Below are positions 31,269-39,368 of a DNA stretch of 64,000 nucleotides, piece by piece. The DNA is from Planctomycetota bacterium (GTDB lineage: Bacteria; Planctomycetota; PUPC01; DSUN01). The stretch is taken from the NCBI GenBank assembly GCA_035384565.1, contig DAOOIT010000027.1, positions 1-64,000 of the forward strand, read 5' to 3'. Under the pieces are notes generated by a model. That model was not told the DNA's origin and did not search any database. It was given only the letters and a program-made list of their open reading frames with translations. Numbering within the stretch: position 1 is the first letter of the stretch; each line of letters opens with the position of its first letter. The translations under genes were made by a program, and so were the position numbers.

Positions 31269-33314
31269 CTATTCTTCCTCTTCGCCGGCCTTGGCCTTCG
31301 CGGCCTTGGCGACGATGACCTCCTGGACGCGCGACGGCACGGGCTCGTAGTGGGAGAACTCCATCGTGTAGCTGCCCTCGCCGCCGGTGATGGAGCGAAG
31401 CTGTGTGGAGTAGTTGGAGACTTCGGCCAGGGGCACCTGGGCGCTGATGATCTGCTGGTCGCCCTCGACGCCCATGCCCTGGATGCGGCCACGCCGGCCG
31501 CTCAGGTCGCCCGAAATATCGCCGAAGTACTTCGACGGTACCGTGATTTCCATGTTGACGATCGGCTCGAGGAGCTGGGGCTTCGCGCCTTTGAACGCAT
31601 CGCGGAAGGCCCGCGACGAGGCGATCTTGAACGCCGCCTCCGAGCTGTCCACGTCGTGATACTTGCCGTCGTAAACCGCCACCCGCACGTCCACCACCGG
31701 GCAGCCGGCGATGACGCCCTTCGCCATCGTCTCGCGCACGCCCTTCTCCACGGCGGGCACGAACTGCCGCGGGATGGCGCCGCCGTAGATCTCGTCCACG
31801 AACTCGAAGTCCTGCCCGCGTTCGAGCGGTTCGACGCGGAGGTGTACTTCGGCGAACTGGCCGCGGCCGCCGGTCTGCTTCTTGTGGCGGTAGGACGCGC
31901 TGTTCTTGCCGCCGATGGTCTCCTTGTAGGGGATGCGCGGCTCCTTGAGGTTCATCTCGACCTCGAAGGGCTTGCGGCCGAGCTTGCTCATCACGACGTC
32001 GAGGTGCAGGTCGCTCATCCCCGTGATCACCAGCTCGCCGGTCTGCTCGTCGCGGCCTGCGAGGAACGTCTTGTCCTGGCTGGCGATGCGGGAGAGCGCC
32101 GTGCTCATGCGCTGCTCGTCGGCGCGCGTCTTCGGCTCGGCCGCGCGCGACACCATCGGCACGGGGAACACGATCGGAGGATACGTCACGGGGTCGCGCT
32201 CGTCGCACAGCGTATCCGAGACCTCGAGCGATTCGATCTTGGCGACCACCACGATGTCGCCGGCGACGGCGGAATCCACCTCGACCTGCTCTTTCCCCTG
32301 CGGGCGGTAGATGTGGCCCAGCTTGCTGCGCTCGCCGGCGCGGGAGTTGTAAAGCCCGTCCTCGGGCTTGAGCGTGCCGGAGAAGATACGGAGGAAGGCG
32401 AGCTTGCCCACGTAGGGGTCGTAGAGGGCCTTGAAGACCTGGGCGGCGAAGGGAGCCTCCTCGGCGGCAGGACGTTCGACGGCCTCCTCGGTGCCGGCCT
32501 TCACACAGGCCCGCTGGAGCCCGTCCACGGGCGAAGGCAGCAGCGCCACAATGCCGTCCAGCAGTTCGGGCACGCCGATGCGCCTCTCGGCCGCGCAGCA
32601 GAAGATGGGCACCAGAGTGCCCTTGGCCACGGCATGGCTGGCCGCCGCCAGGAGCTCGGCCGGCGCAATCTCCTCGCCCTCGAGGTAGCGCTCCATCAGC
32701 GAGTCGTCGGACTCCACGATGGCTTCGCGCAGGGCCTCGGCAGCCGCCTTGACCTCATCCGCCGCATCGGGGGGCGGGTTCAGCGCGCTCACCACGCCGC
32801 TGAAGGCCGGCCCGGAGCCGACGGGCAGGTTCACAGGCACGCAGCCCTTGCCGAACGTGGCCTGGATCGCCTCCACCACGGCCTCGAACTTCGCGCCCTC
32901 GGAGTCCAGCTTGCTGACCACGATGGCCCGGCCCACCCCCTGTTGCACGGCGCGCTTCCACACGCGCCGCGTGTTCACCTGGATGCCCGCATCCGCGGGA
33001 ACGACGAGCAGCGCCGTCTCCACGGCCGCGCACGCGCTCACCACCTCGCCGAAGAAGTCGTCGTAGCCGGGCGTGTCAATGAACTGAAGCTGCTTGCCCT
33101 TGTGCTTGACGAAGAAGGCCTTGGCATAGATGCTGAAGCGCCGCTCCTTCTCCTCATCATCGAAGTCCACCGCCGAGGTCCCCTCGCGGGGCTTGCCCAT
33201 GCGGTTGGTCACCCCCGTCTCCAACAGGATCGCCTCGGCGAGCGTGCTCTTGCCCACGGCGCCATGGCCCACGATCGCGAAGTTGCGCAAGTCCGCCGTC
33301 TTATGGTCCGCCAT
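31269..33314 (-). CDS. EF-G2-like translational GTPase (681 aa)
   Basis: Five-domain architecture of elongation factor G: P-loop GHGAVGKST (residues 16-24), G3 DTPGYDDF (80-87), G4 SKLD in place of NKxD, then domains II-V, ending in SNYSTQLRSITGGEGSYTMEFSHYEP. The catalytic histidine of EF-G (DTPGH) is Tyr84, as in the EF-G2 paralogues of several phyla, so this is probably not the main translocase. The ATG at 33314 follows GGAG at about 6-7 nt; the frame continues upstream but into a repeat. A TTGCGA-N16-TATAAT promoter is about 50 nt upstream. The role of EF-G2 proteins is unresolved. Confidence 0.88.
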   Translation of the reverse strand: MADHKTADLRNFAIVGHGAVGKSTLAEAILLETGVTNRMGKPREGTSAVDFDDEEKERRFSIYAKAFFVKHKGKQLQFIDTPGYDDFFGEVVSACAAVETALLVVPADAGIQVNTRRVWKRAVQQGVGRAIVVSKLDSEGAKFEAVVEAIQATFGKGCVPVNLPVGSGPAFSGVVSALNPPPDAADEVKAAAEALREAIVESDDSLMERYLEGEEIAPAELLAAASHAVAKGTLVPIFCCAAERRIGVPELLDGIVALLPSPVDGLQRACVKAGTEEAVERPAAEEAPFAAQVFKALYDPYVGKLAFLRIFSGTLKPEDGLYNSRAGERSKLGHIYRPQGKEQVEVDSAVAGDIVVVAKIESLEVSDTLCDERDPVTYPPIVFPVPMVSRAAEPKTRADEQRMSTALSRIASQDKTFLAGRDEQTGELVITGMSDLHLDVVMSKLGRKPFEVEMNLKEPRIPYKETIGGKNSASYRHKKQTGGRGQFAEVHLRVEPLERGQDFEFVDEIYGGAIPRQFVPAVEKGVRETMAKGVIAGCPVVDVRVAVYDGKYHDVDSSEAAFKIASSRAFRDAFKGAKPQLLEPIVNMEITVPSKYFGDISGDLSGRRGRIQGMGVEGDQQIISAQVPLAEVSNYSTQLRSITGGEGSYTMEFSHYEPVPSRVQEVIVAKAAKAKAGEEEE

Positions 33315-33365
33315 TCGGTTCTCCAGGAAGCCATGCCGAGCAGCACGGGAACAAAGGAATAATGT

Positions 33366-33393
33366 ATTATACGCACGCCGCAGGAAATCGCAA
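33366..33393 (-). promoter_or_regulatory. sigma70-like promoter of the EF-G2-like gene
   Basis: On the minus strand: TTGCGA (33393-33388), a 16-nt spacer, perfect TATAAT (33371-33366). Confidence 0.7.
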
Positions 33394-33439
33394 GCGGCAA
33401 ACGCATCGGGGGTGTGGGCAGGAATTGTAGGCGGCTGCG

Positions 33440-33621
33440 GGAGCTCCGAAGGAGCGAAATAGGATAGCCCAGGGCAACGCCCTGGGAACAAGACCGCCCC
33501 GCGGCAGCCCTGACAGGGCGGAATAGGGAGCTTCTATCCCGCCCCTTCAGGGCTGGACCCGTGGAGCCCGCTGAACCCAGGGCGTTGCCCTGGGCTATCC
33601 CATGCGAGCCCTTCAGGCTCC
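33440..33621. repeat. ~180-bp nested palindromic element (REP-like)
   Basis: Perfect 25-bp inverted arms (33462-33486 and 33576-33600, core AGCCCAGGGCAACGCCCTGG) are flanked by a weaker outer repeat (GGAGCTCCGAAGG against its counterpart at 33605-33621). They enclose an inner imperfect one (CAGCCCTGACAGGGCGG against the complement near 33537-33556). Each arm is itself nearly palindromic (CCCAGGGC/GCCCTGGG). No protein is evident. It fills most of the 558-nt gap between the divergent EF-G2-like and radical SAM genes; the rest of the gap holds their promoters and nothing else I recognise. Confidence 0.75.
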
Positions 33622-33796
33622 AGAGACCATCACCCTGCCTACAATTCCGGCCCACACCCACGCATCGGTGCGCAGGCCGTGGCGGGGACCGGCGGCGGAT
33701 GCCCGCGCCACGCCCCCCGCGCGGCCCGGCCGTGCGGGGACGAGCCCCCGCGCCCGGCCACGATTCCGGCCCGCATCCCGCACGCCGCATATTGGC

Positions 33797-33825
33797 TTGC
33801 CTCGCGCCGGACTTCCCGGTATACT
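33797..33825 (+). promoter_or_regulatory. sigma70-like promoter of the radical SAM gene
   Basis: TTGCCT (33797-33802), a 17-nt spacer, TATACT (33820-33825). The start codon is about 48 nt downstream. Confidence 0.65.
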
Positions 33826-33872
33826 TTGCAGCGAGCTACAGGACAGGGCCGGCCAGGAGCACAGGAACCGCG

Positions 33873-35393
33873 ATGGCAGTCAACTACGGCGTCTGCGACA
33901 AGTGCCACGACCGAGTGCCCTGCTCCCACGACATCCGCGACGGCAAGGTCTACCTCGTCAAAGCCTGCCCGGCCTGCGGCACGACCGAGGGCCTGGTGAG
34001 CAACGACCCCGCCACCTGGCAGCGCAAGCGCGAGATCTGGCAGTACGACAGCGCCACGGCCACCCAACACATCTGCCACCTCCAGTGCGAGGGCTGCCGC
34101 CACCCGCGCTCGCTCAAGCTCGTCTTCCTCGACCTCACGAACCGCTGCAACATGAACTGCCCCATCTGCGTGGCCAATGCGCCCTGGATGGGCTTCGACT
34201 ACCACCCCCCCTTTGCGTACTTCGAGAACATGCTCAAGGGCCTGGCCAGGCTCGACCCCAAGCCCGTCATCCACCTCTTCGGCGGCGAGCCCACGCTGCG
34301 CGACGACCTCTTCGAGATCGTGGACCTCGCGCACAGCCTCGGCCTGCGCGTCCACCTGGTCACCAACGGCCTGAAGCTGGCCGACGAGGCATTCTGCAAG
34401 AAGGTCTGCGACAGGAAGCTGCCCGTCTTCCTCGGCTTCGACGGCCGCGACCCCAGCATCTACCAGCGCATGCGCAAGACCACCGCCTGCTACGAGCCGA
34501 AACTCAAGGCCCTCGACAACCTCAAGAAGTTCGCCACCCAGCGCCAGGACGCCATCATGTGCACCGTCGCCCGGCACATCAACGACGCGCACATCGCCGA
34601 CCTCTTCACCCTGTGCTACGAGCACCGCAACCACATCAAGGCGCTGAACTTCCTGCCCCTCACCGAAACGTGGGAGGCGGGGCGCTTCGAGCCCGACATC
34701 TCGACCACCATCGAAGACGTCCAGGAAATCGTCGCTGCCGCCTTCCCCGACGACAAGGTCGAGTTCGCCTCGCTGGGCCTCCAGTTCCACTTCGACCGTG
34801 CGCTCTCGTTCTTCCGTTCGGGCGGCGCCCGCACCTTCAACAAGGTGCACCCCAACTGCGAGGCCGCCACGATCTTCATTCCCGATGGCCAGCGCTACCG
34901 CCCCATCTCCCACTTCCTCAAGCGGCCCGTCGGCGACCTGGCCGCCGAAGCCGTCAATATCGCCAAGGCGCTCGAGCCCCGGCTCGCCAAGCTCGACTCC
35001 GCCCGCGGCCTCTCGCGCCTGCGCGGCAAGCTCATCGTCCTGCGCGCCTTCCTGCCGTTCATCCGCAAGAACGTCCACTTCCGCCGGCTGCTCAAAGGCA
35101 GCCCGTGGGCCGTCATCCCGCGCCTGCTCGGCGGCCTCATCCTCGGCAAGACCCTCTACGACCAGCTCGCCCGCCACACCTGGATCGGCGACCGCCTCAC
35201 CAGCATCATCCTGCCCTTCGAGGAAATCCACTCCATCGAGAGCGAGCGCATGGAAATGTGCGCCGCCGGCTTCGCCTACGAGGACACCGAGACGGGCGAG
35301 GCGCGCACCGTCCCCGCCTGCGTCTGGTGGCTCTACAACAAGCCGCTCCTCCAGAGCATCATGGCCAAGTACAGCCCCGCCGGCGGCAGCTAG
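33873..35393 (+). CDS. radical SAM protein with N-terminal zinc-type cysteine motifs (506 aa)
   Basis: The radical SAM cluster motif is CNMNCPIC (Cys92, Cys96, Cys99), followed by FGGEPTLRDDLFEIV for SAM binding. Ahead of it are paired cysteines, CDKC (8, 11), CPAC (32, 35) and CHLQCEGC (68, 72, 75), that look like zinc or auxiliary cluster sites. After the core is a hydrophobic, basic C-terminal region of about 170 residues. This layout resembles the family around MJ0619, which includes the archaeal tetraether lipid synthase. I suggest a lipid-modifying or C-C bond-forming role only as a hypothesis. The ATG is preceded by AGGA at about 8 nt. It is monocistronic. Confidence 0.85.
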   Translation: MAVNYGVCDKCHDRVPCSHDIRDGKVYLVKACPACGTTEGLVSNDPATWQRKREIWQYDSATATQHICHLQCEGCRHPRSLKLVFLDLTNRCNMNCPICVANAPWMGFDYHPPFAYFENMLKGLARLDPKPVIHLFGGEPTLRDDLFEIVDLAHSLGLRVHLVTNGLKLADEAFCKKVCDRKLPVFLGFDGRDPSIYQRMRKTTACYEPKLKALDNLKKFATQRQDAIMCTVARHINDAHIADLFTLCYEHRNHIKALNFLPLTETWEAGRFEPDISTTIEDVQEIVAAAFPDDKVEFASLGLQFHFDRALSFFRSGGARTFNKVHPNCEAATIFIPDGQRYRPISHFLKRPVGDLAAEAVNIAKALEPRLAKLDSARGLSRLRGKLIVLRAFLPFIRKNVHFRRLLKGSPWAVIPRLLGGLILGKTLYDQLARHTWIGDRLTSIILPFEEIHSIESERMEMCAAGFAYEDTETGEARTVPACVWWLYNKPLLQSIMAKYSPAGGS

Positions 35394-35401
35394 AGGCCGT
35401 G

Positions 35402-35473
35402 GATACAATGGGTGTGATGGACGCACCGGGCCGCCCGCCATCTCGCCCATCTTGTCCATAGCCTCCATCTGGC
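35402..35473. repeat. nonamer inverted arrays after the radical SAM gene
   Basis: Left units are ATACAATGG and GTGTGATGG (35402-35419). Right units are CCATCTCGC, CCATCTTGT, CCATAGCCT and CCATCTGGC in exact 9-nt steps (35438-35473). The consensus differs from the TCCTATCGG family, but the period and inverted layout are the same. It starts 9 nt after the stop codon. Confidence 0.75.
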
Positions 35474-35523
35474 GACAAGCGGGGCGAAGGGAGGCTGCGC
35501 GAGGGATCTGGGGCCAGCGCGCG

Positions 35524-35666
35524 TCCATACTTGCTCACCCCTATGGGGGGGAGATGAGCAAGTATGGATAGAAGGGCGAGAATGGACGATTCTCGCCCTT
35601 CCGGCCATACCGGGCGTGTCCGGACGATGAGCAAGTATGGGCGGAGGGCCGAGAACGGGCGATTGG
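35524..35666. repeat. tandem hairpins with a repeated GATGAGCAAGTATGG block
   Basis: Hairpin one has perfect 14-bp arms (35524-35537 and 35555-35568; arm TGAGCAAGTATGGA). Hairpin two has perfect 12-bp arms (35572-35583 and 35589-35600; AAGGGCGAGAAT). From 35626 the block GATGAGCAAGTATGG recurs directly, followed by a diverged copy of the second block. Together with the nonamer arrays this fills the 386-nt gap between the convergent radical SAM and FGGY kinase genes; I see no gene there. Confidence 0.75.
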
Positions 35667-35722
35667 AGGGCACCCGGGGCGGAGCGAAGGTTTCGAGCTG
35701 CGACGTGGCCAGGGCCCCGATC

Positions 35723-35740
35723 CTGCCTGGCGGCAGGCAG
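35723..35740. terminator. possible terminator of the FGGY kinase gene
   Basis: A short perfect hairpin, CTGCCTG/CAGGCAG with a 4-nt loop, lies 40 nt beyond the minus-strand kinase stop. There is no T tract, so the call is weak. Confidence 0.35.
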
Positions 35741-35779
35741 CCGCGGCGTAGCGGTCCCGCGTGGATTTCCGCACAGACC

Positions 35780-37330
35780 CTAGAGTTGCTCGAGGCGCTC
35801 GTTGAAGGTCGCCCAGCCGGCGCGGTAGGCGTCGAGCCACGCGGGGTTGGGGTCCACGGGGGCCTTGAAGCGGATGAGTTGGGCGACAGCGTGGCCGACG
35901 CCGTATCGCCCCTTGATGCCGCGTTGCTTGCGCCGGTGGCTCTCGAGGGCGGCGAGAGCGGTGACGGCGGCGCCGAGGGCGGGGCCTTCGTCGGATTCGA
36001 GGCGCTCGAGGCGGCGGCCGAGCACGGTGGCCAGTATCTCGCACATCAGGTCGCTGCGGGCGATGCCGCCCGAGACGGTGATGCGGGTGATCGTCTGCCC
36101 GGCCTGCTCGTGCTCCTCGACGCCGCGCCGGATGAGGTAGGCGATGGCTTCGAGGCTGGCGCGGAACTTGACGCCGGCGGATGCATCCGTGGGGCCGAAC
36201 CAGCGGAGGCCCGCCTTGGCGGCATCCACGCCGAGCGACGGCTCGGGGGCGACGAAGGGCATGACGGCCACGCCGTTGCAGCCGGGGGGGCAGGCGCGGG
36301 CGGCGTCGCCGAGGGCCTTCCAGTCGGGCTTCGCGCCCACGACCTGGTCGAGGAACTGGGCGCCGTTGTTGTAGCAGCGCATGTAGAGGAACGGCCCCCA
36401 GTTGAGGGCCATGACGTCGAGGTTGCCGCGGGCGGGGAGCTGCTTCGAGGAGGAGTTGACGACGGCGGAGTTGCCGAGGATGACCGCCATCTGGCCGCTG
36501 TCCACGGCCCCGCCGCCGACGAGGCCGGCCTGCTGGTCGTCGGAGGTGGGGAAGAGGAGCGGGCGGCGGCGCGGGTCAATGCCCGCCTCGAGGGCCACGT
36601 GCTGGGCGAGCGGGCCGAGGGGGATGAAGTGGTGGATGATTCTGGGGAGTTGCTTCCAGGCGAGCGCGCGGTAAGCGGGCGATTCGAGGGCGTCGAGCAT
36701 GGCCTTGCACCACTTGCGGCGGCGAAGGTCCATGAGCCCCGTAGAGGCCGCGGCGGAGACGCTGGTGACGTCGTAGTTGCCGGTGAGGAAGCCGGCGGAG
36801 AGTGGGCCGTGGGGCAGGATGCGCCAGGTGCGGCGCCAGTCGGTCTCGCTGAGTTTGGCCTCGTCCTTGACAAGGTGGCTGAGGCTGTAGCGGATGGCCC
36901 AGGGGCCGCCGATGAGCTGGCGGACGCGGTCCTGCCCGCCGAGGCGTTCGAGGCCGAGGGCGTTGTATTTCGCCAGGCTGTGGTCGTTCCAGCAGATGGC
37001 GCGGCGCACCTGCACGATGTCGCGGTCAATGCGGCCGGCCGTGTGATGGGTGGCGGAGATGCCGCCGGCGGCCCAGTCGGCGAGGCGGCCGAGCTCGCGG
37101 AGGCGTGCGGCGATGGCGCGGGTGCTGGCGCGGGCCTGGCCTTCGAGCTGCATGAGGTTCAGTTCCGAGATGCCCTCCTCGTCGCCCTCGCGCCAGAGGT
37201 CGGTGGGCAGGCGCACTTCGGCCAACACGCGGCCGGCCAGGTCGAACGCCAGGCACTTGACCGCCCCGGTGCTGAAGTCCCAGCCGGTGATCACGGTGGT
37301 CGGCTTCACACAGCGCAGTGCCGTTGCCAT
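35780..37330 (-). CDS. FGGY-family carbohydrate kinase (516 aa)
   Basis: An actin-fold sugar or polyol kinase of the xylulose/glycerol kinase family; the substrate is unassigned. The N-terminal phosphate-1 motif is GWDFSTGAVKCLAFD. The C-terminal domain has AVILGNSAVVN, ITVSGGIARSDLM and the adenosine-binding GPALGAAVTAL. The ATG at 37330 is preceded by GGAG at about 9 nt; a GTG five codons earlier is less likely. It lies 27 nt downstream of ribE on the same strand. Codon 1-20 reading is normal. The gene converges on the radical SAM gene across a repeat-filled gap. Confidence 0.88.
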   Translation of the reverse strand: MATALRCVKPTTVITGWDFSTGAVKCLAFDLAGRVLAEVRLPTDLWREGDEEGISELNLMQLEGQARASTRAIAARLRELGRLADWAAGGISATHHTAGRIDRDIVQVRRAICWNDHSLAKYNALGLERLGGQDRVRQLIGGPWAIRYSLSHLVKDEAKLSETDWRRTWRILPHGPLSAGFLTGNYDVTSVSAAASTGLMDLRRRKWCKAMLDALESPAYRALAWKQLPRIIHHFIPLGPLAQHVALEAGIDPRRRPLLFPTSDDQQAGLVGGGAVDSGQMAVILGNSAVVNSSSKQLPARGNLDVMALNWGPFLYMRCYNNGAQFLDQVVGAKPDWKALGDAARACPPGCNGVAVMPFVAPEPSLGVDAAKAGLRWFGPTDASAGVKFRASLEAIAYLIRRGVEEHEQAGQTITRITVSGGIARSDLMCEILATVLGRRLERLESDEGPALGAAVTALAALESHRRKQRGIKGRYGVGHAVAQLIRFKAPVDPNPAWLDAYRAGWATFNERLEQL

Positions 37331-37357
37331 GTCGGTCGTCTCCACAAGGCACGGGTG

Positions 37358-37987
37358 CTAGAAGAAACCATGCTCGCGTAGCATGCCTTCGGACAGTGCG
37401 GCGTCGTGCCCGAGCTGGCGGGCGACGTAGCGGGCCAGGATGTCCACCTCGACGTTCACGGGGTCGCCCGGGCCTTTCGTGCCCAGGGTGGTTCCGCCCA
37501 GGGTGTAGGGGATGAGGGCGACGGCGAAGGCGTCGGGCGTCACATCCACGAGCGTCAGGCTCACGCCGTCCACGGCTACCGAGCCTTTGGCGGCCATGAA
37601 CTTGGTCAGTTCGCGGGGCACGGCGACGCGGAGCACAGTTTGCGCGGGCAGGGTGTCCTTCGCGCGGATGGTGCCCACGGCGTCCACGTGCCCGGCCACG
37701 AAGTGGCCGCCGAGGCGGTCGCCCACGCGGAGCGAACGCTCGATGTTCACGTGCTGTCCCGGCGACAGGGCGGCCAGGTTAGTGCGGCCGATGGTCTCGC
37801 CGATGGCGTCGAAGGAGGCGCGGCTGCCGTCGAGCGCGGCTACGGTGAGGCACACGCCGTTGATGGCGATGCTATCGCCCAGGCGCGTGCCCTCGGCCAG
37901 GCGGCCCAGGTCAATGACCAGCCGCCAGGCGGCGCCGCGCCGGAGTGCGACAACCGGGCACATGGCCTCGACAATGCCGGTGAACAT
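37358..37987 (-). CDS. ribE: riboflavin synthase alpha subunit (209 aa)
   Basis: Dismutates two 6,7-dimethyl-8-ribityllumazines to riboflavin. The internal duplication is visible: MFTGIVEAMCPV with GDSIAINGVCLTVAAL in the first half, and HFVAGHVDAVGTI with GSVAVDGVSLTLVDV in the second. The C-terminal trimerisation helix is ARYVARQLG. A GGAG lies upstream of the ATG, and a TTGACA-N17-TAGAAT promoter lies about 30 nt upstream. No other riboflavin genes and no FMN riboswitch are nearby; the leader is too short for one. It probably drives the FGGY kinase downstream as well. Confidence 0.95.
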   Translation of the reverse strand: MFTGIVEAMCPVVALRRGAAWRLVIDLGRLAEGTRLGDSIAINGVCLTVAALDGSRASFDAIGETIGRTNLAALSPGQHVNIERSLRVGDRLGGHFVAGHVDAVGTIRAKDTLPAQTVLRVAVPRELTKFMAAKGSVAVDGVSLTLVDVTPDAFAVALIPYTLGGTTLGTKGPGDPVNVEVDILARYVARQLGHDAALSEGMLREHGFF

Positions 37988-38017
37988 CTCGCGCGCTCCT
38001 CCGCGTCTTCGGCGGCC

Positions 38018-38046
38018 ATTCTAGCCCGCGATGCGCGCCCTGTCAA
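38018..38046 (-). promoter_or_regulatory. sigma70-like promoter of ribE
   Basis: On the minus strand: TTGACA (38046-38041), a 17-nt spacer, TAGAAT (38023-38018). Divergent from the promoter at 38073. Confidence 0.78.
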
Positions 38047-38072
38047 CCTCCAGCCGGGGGGCGGCTCGGTGG

Positions 38073-38101
38073 TTGACACTCTCCACCCGGCGGAGTAGAA
38101 T
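38073..38101 (+). promoter_or_regulatory. sigma70-like promoter of the HEAT-repeat gene
   Basis: TTGACA (38073-38078), a 17-nt spacer, TAGAAT (38096-38101); a leader of about 33 nt follows. Confidence 0.78.
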
Positions 38102-38141
38102 CACCTGTGCAGCGGGAGGAACGCAAGGAGGACCGGGCCGC

Positions 38142-39272
38142 ATGGCGGATTCGACACCCAAGCGAGACCCTGCGTCGAAGAGCGGCGCGGGCAGTCAGCC
38201 TGCGCCCGGTACGCCCCCGAAGGCAGACGAGCCGAAACGCTCGCCAGGAGCCGCCCCGCGGCCGGCGCCGGGGGCCAAGGGCCCATCAGCGCCAGCCTCG
38301 CCGAAGCAGGGCGATGCCGGGCCCGCGCCGCAGGGCGCCACGCGGCAGGAGCCGGGCGCCAAGCCTCGGCCGACAGGCGCTCCGGCCAAGCCCGCGGCGA
38401 GGCCCAGGCTCGGGCCCAACTGGAACGAGGTGCTCGCGGCGCCGCAGGAGCCGGGGCCTGTCTGGGCGGCACGCGGCAAGCTGGACTGGCGACGCTATGC
38501 GCCGCCCGTGCTCATCACGTTGGCGGTGTTGTGCGTCGCCTACACGCTCTACAGTTGCCTCCGACGCGACACGCCCGACGTCATCAGCAGCGAGGAGCAG
38601 ATTCGATTCTACCGGGAGCAGATCGAGGGCGCATCGCCCATGGGCCGCCTCGCGGCGGTGCAGAGCCTCGCGGAGACAGGCGACGAGGCATTCATCCCCC
38701 TCATCCGCAAGCGGCTGGAGGACGAGGCGGGCGAGGTCGCAGGCGCCGCCTGCCTGGCCCTGGCCAAGCTGGGCGACCGCAAGGCGCTGCCCGCGATCCG
38801 CTCGATGCTCGACGCCAAGGCCCCCGAGGCCGTGGCCGGCGCGTGCCTCGCCTTGGCCGAGTTCGGCGACCAGGAGTCCGCCGAGAGCATCGCAGCCGTT
38901 CTCAAGCGCGACCAGCCGCCTGCCGTCGTGGGCGCGGCGCAAGCCCTGGCCAAGCTCGGCTACAAGGCGGCAGCGGAACCCCTCATCGGGCTCCTGAAGT
39001 CCAGGAACCTATCGGTCCGCGTCGCCGCGGTGGAGGTCCTGGGTCAATTGGGCAATCAGGCGGCCGTGAAGCCCCTCGAGGGCCTGCTCGAGGCCCCTGC
39101 GGATGGGCTGGAGCCCGAGCCTCCCGAAGAGGAGGTCACCCGGCTGAAGGAGGCCATCCGCGCCACGCTCGGCAAGCTGGGCGTCGAGGCGCCCACGCCG
39201 ACGCCGCCCTCGCCCGAGCCCCCCAAGACGGCGCCGGAGGCCCCGACCACGGCCACGCCGCTCGGCGAGTGA
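38142..39272 (+). CDS. single-pass membrane protein with HEAT repeats (376 aa), function unknown
   Basis: About 120 residues of low-complexity, Pro/Ala/Gly/Lys-rich sequence are followed by one membrane helix (VLITLAVLCVAYTLYSCL). Then come about five HEAT/PBS-lyase-type repeats, each about 31 residues with a G-D/A-L-Plus-L pattern (AKLGDRKALPAIRSML, AEFGDQESAESIAAVL). The tail is again Pro/Thr-rich. Orientation suggests a disordered cytosolic head and exported repeats, or the reverse. It is probably a scaffold for protein binding. AAGGAGG precedes the ATG at 38142, although with a long spacing of about 11 nt, and a promoter lies just upstream. Confidence 0.82.
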   Translation: MADSTPKRDPASKSGAGSQPAPGTPPKADEPKRSPGAAPRPAPGAKGPSAPASPKQGDAGPAPQGATRQEPGAKPRPTGAPAKPAARPRLGPNWNEVLAAPQEPGPVWAARGKLDWRRYAPPVLITLAVLCVAYTLYSCLRRDTPDVISSEEQIRFYREQIEGASPMGRLAAVQSLAETGDEAFIPLIRKRLEDEAGEVAGAACLALAKLGDRKALPAIRSMLDAKAPEAVAGACLALAEFGDQESAESIAAVLKRDQPPAVVGAAQALAKLGYKAAAEPLIGLLKSRNLSVRVAAVEVLGQLGNQAAVKPLEGLLEAPADGLEPEPPEEEVTRLKEAIRATLGKLGVEAPTPTPPSPEPPKTAPEAPTTATPLGE

Positions 39273-39297
39273 CCGCCGAAGCCACGGGGCATCCCGC

Positions 39298-39326
39298 TTG
39301 ACTCCCCTCCGGGGCCGCGATATAAT
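39298..39326 (+). promoter_or_regulatory. sigma70-like promoter of hflX
   Basis: TTGACT (39298-39303), a 17-nt spacer, perfect TATAAT (39321-39326). The TTG start of hflX is about 36 nt after the predicted transcript start. Confidence 0.8.
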
Positions 39327-39368
39327 CCGGCTTGGAACCTGCCCCGTGGTTGGCGATAGGACACCGGC

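Noticed and set aside
33561..33872. Longer radical SAM protein starting at 33561
   Set aside because: The extension is encoded by the palindromic element and lies upstream of the predicted transcript start.
37331..38017. FMN riboswitch ahead of ribE
   Set aside because: The promoter lies about 30 nt before the start codon, too short for an RFN element.
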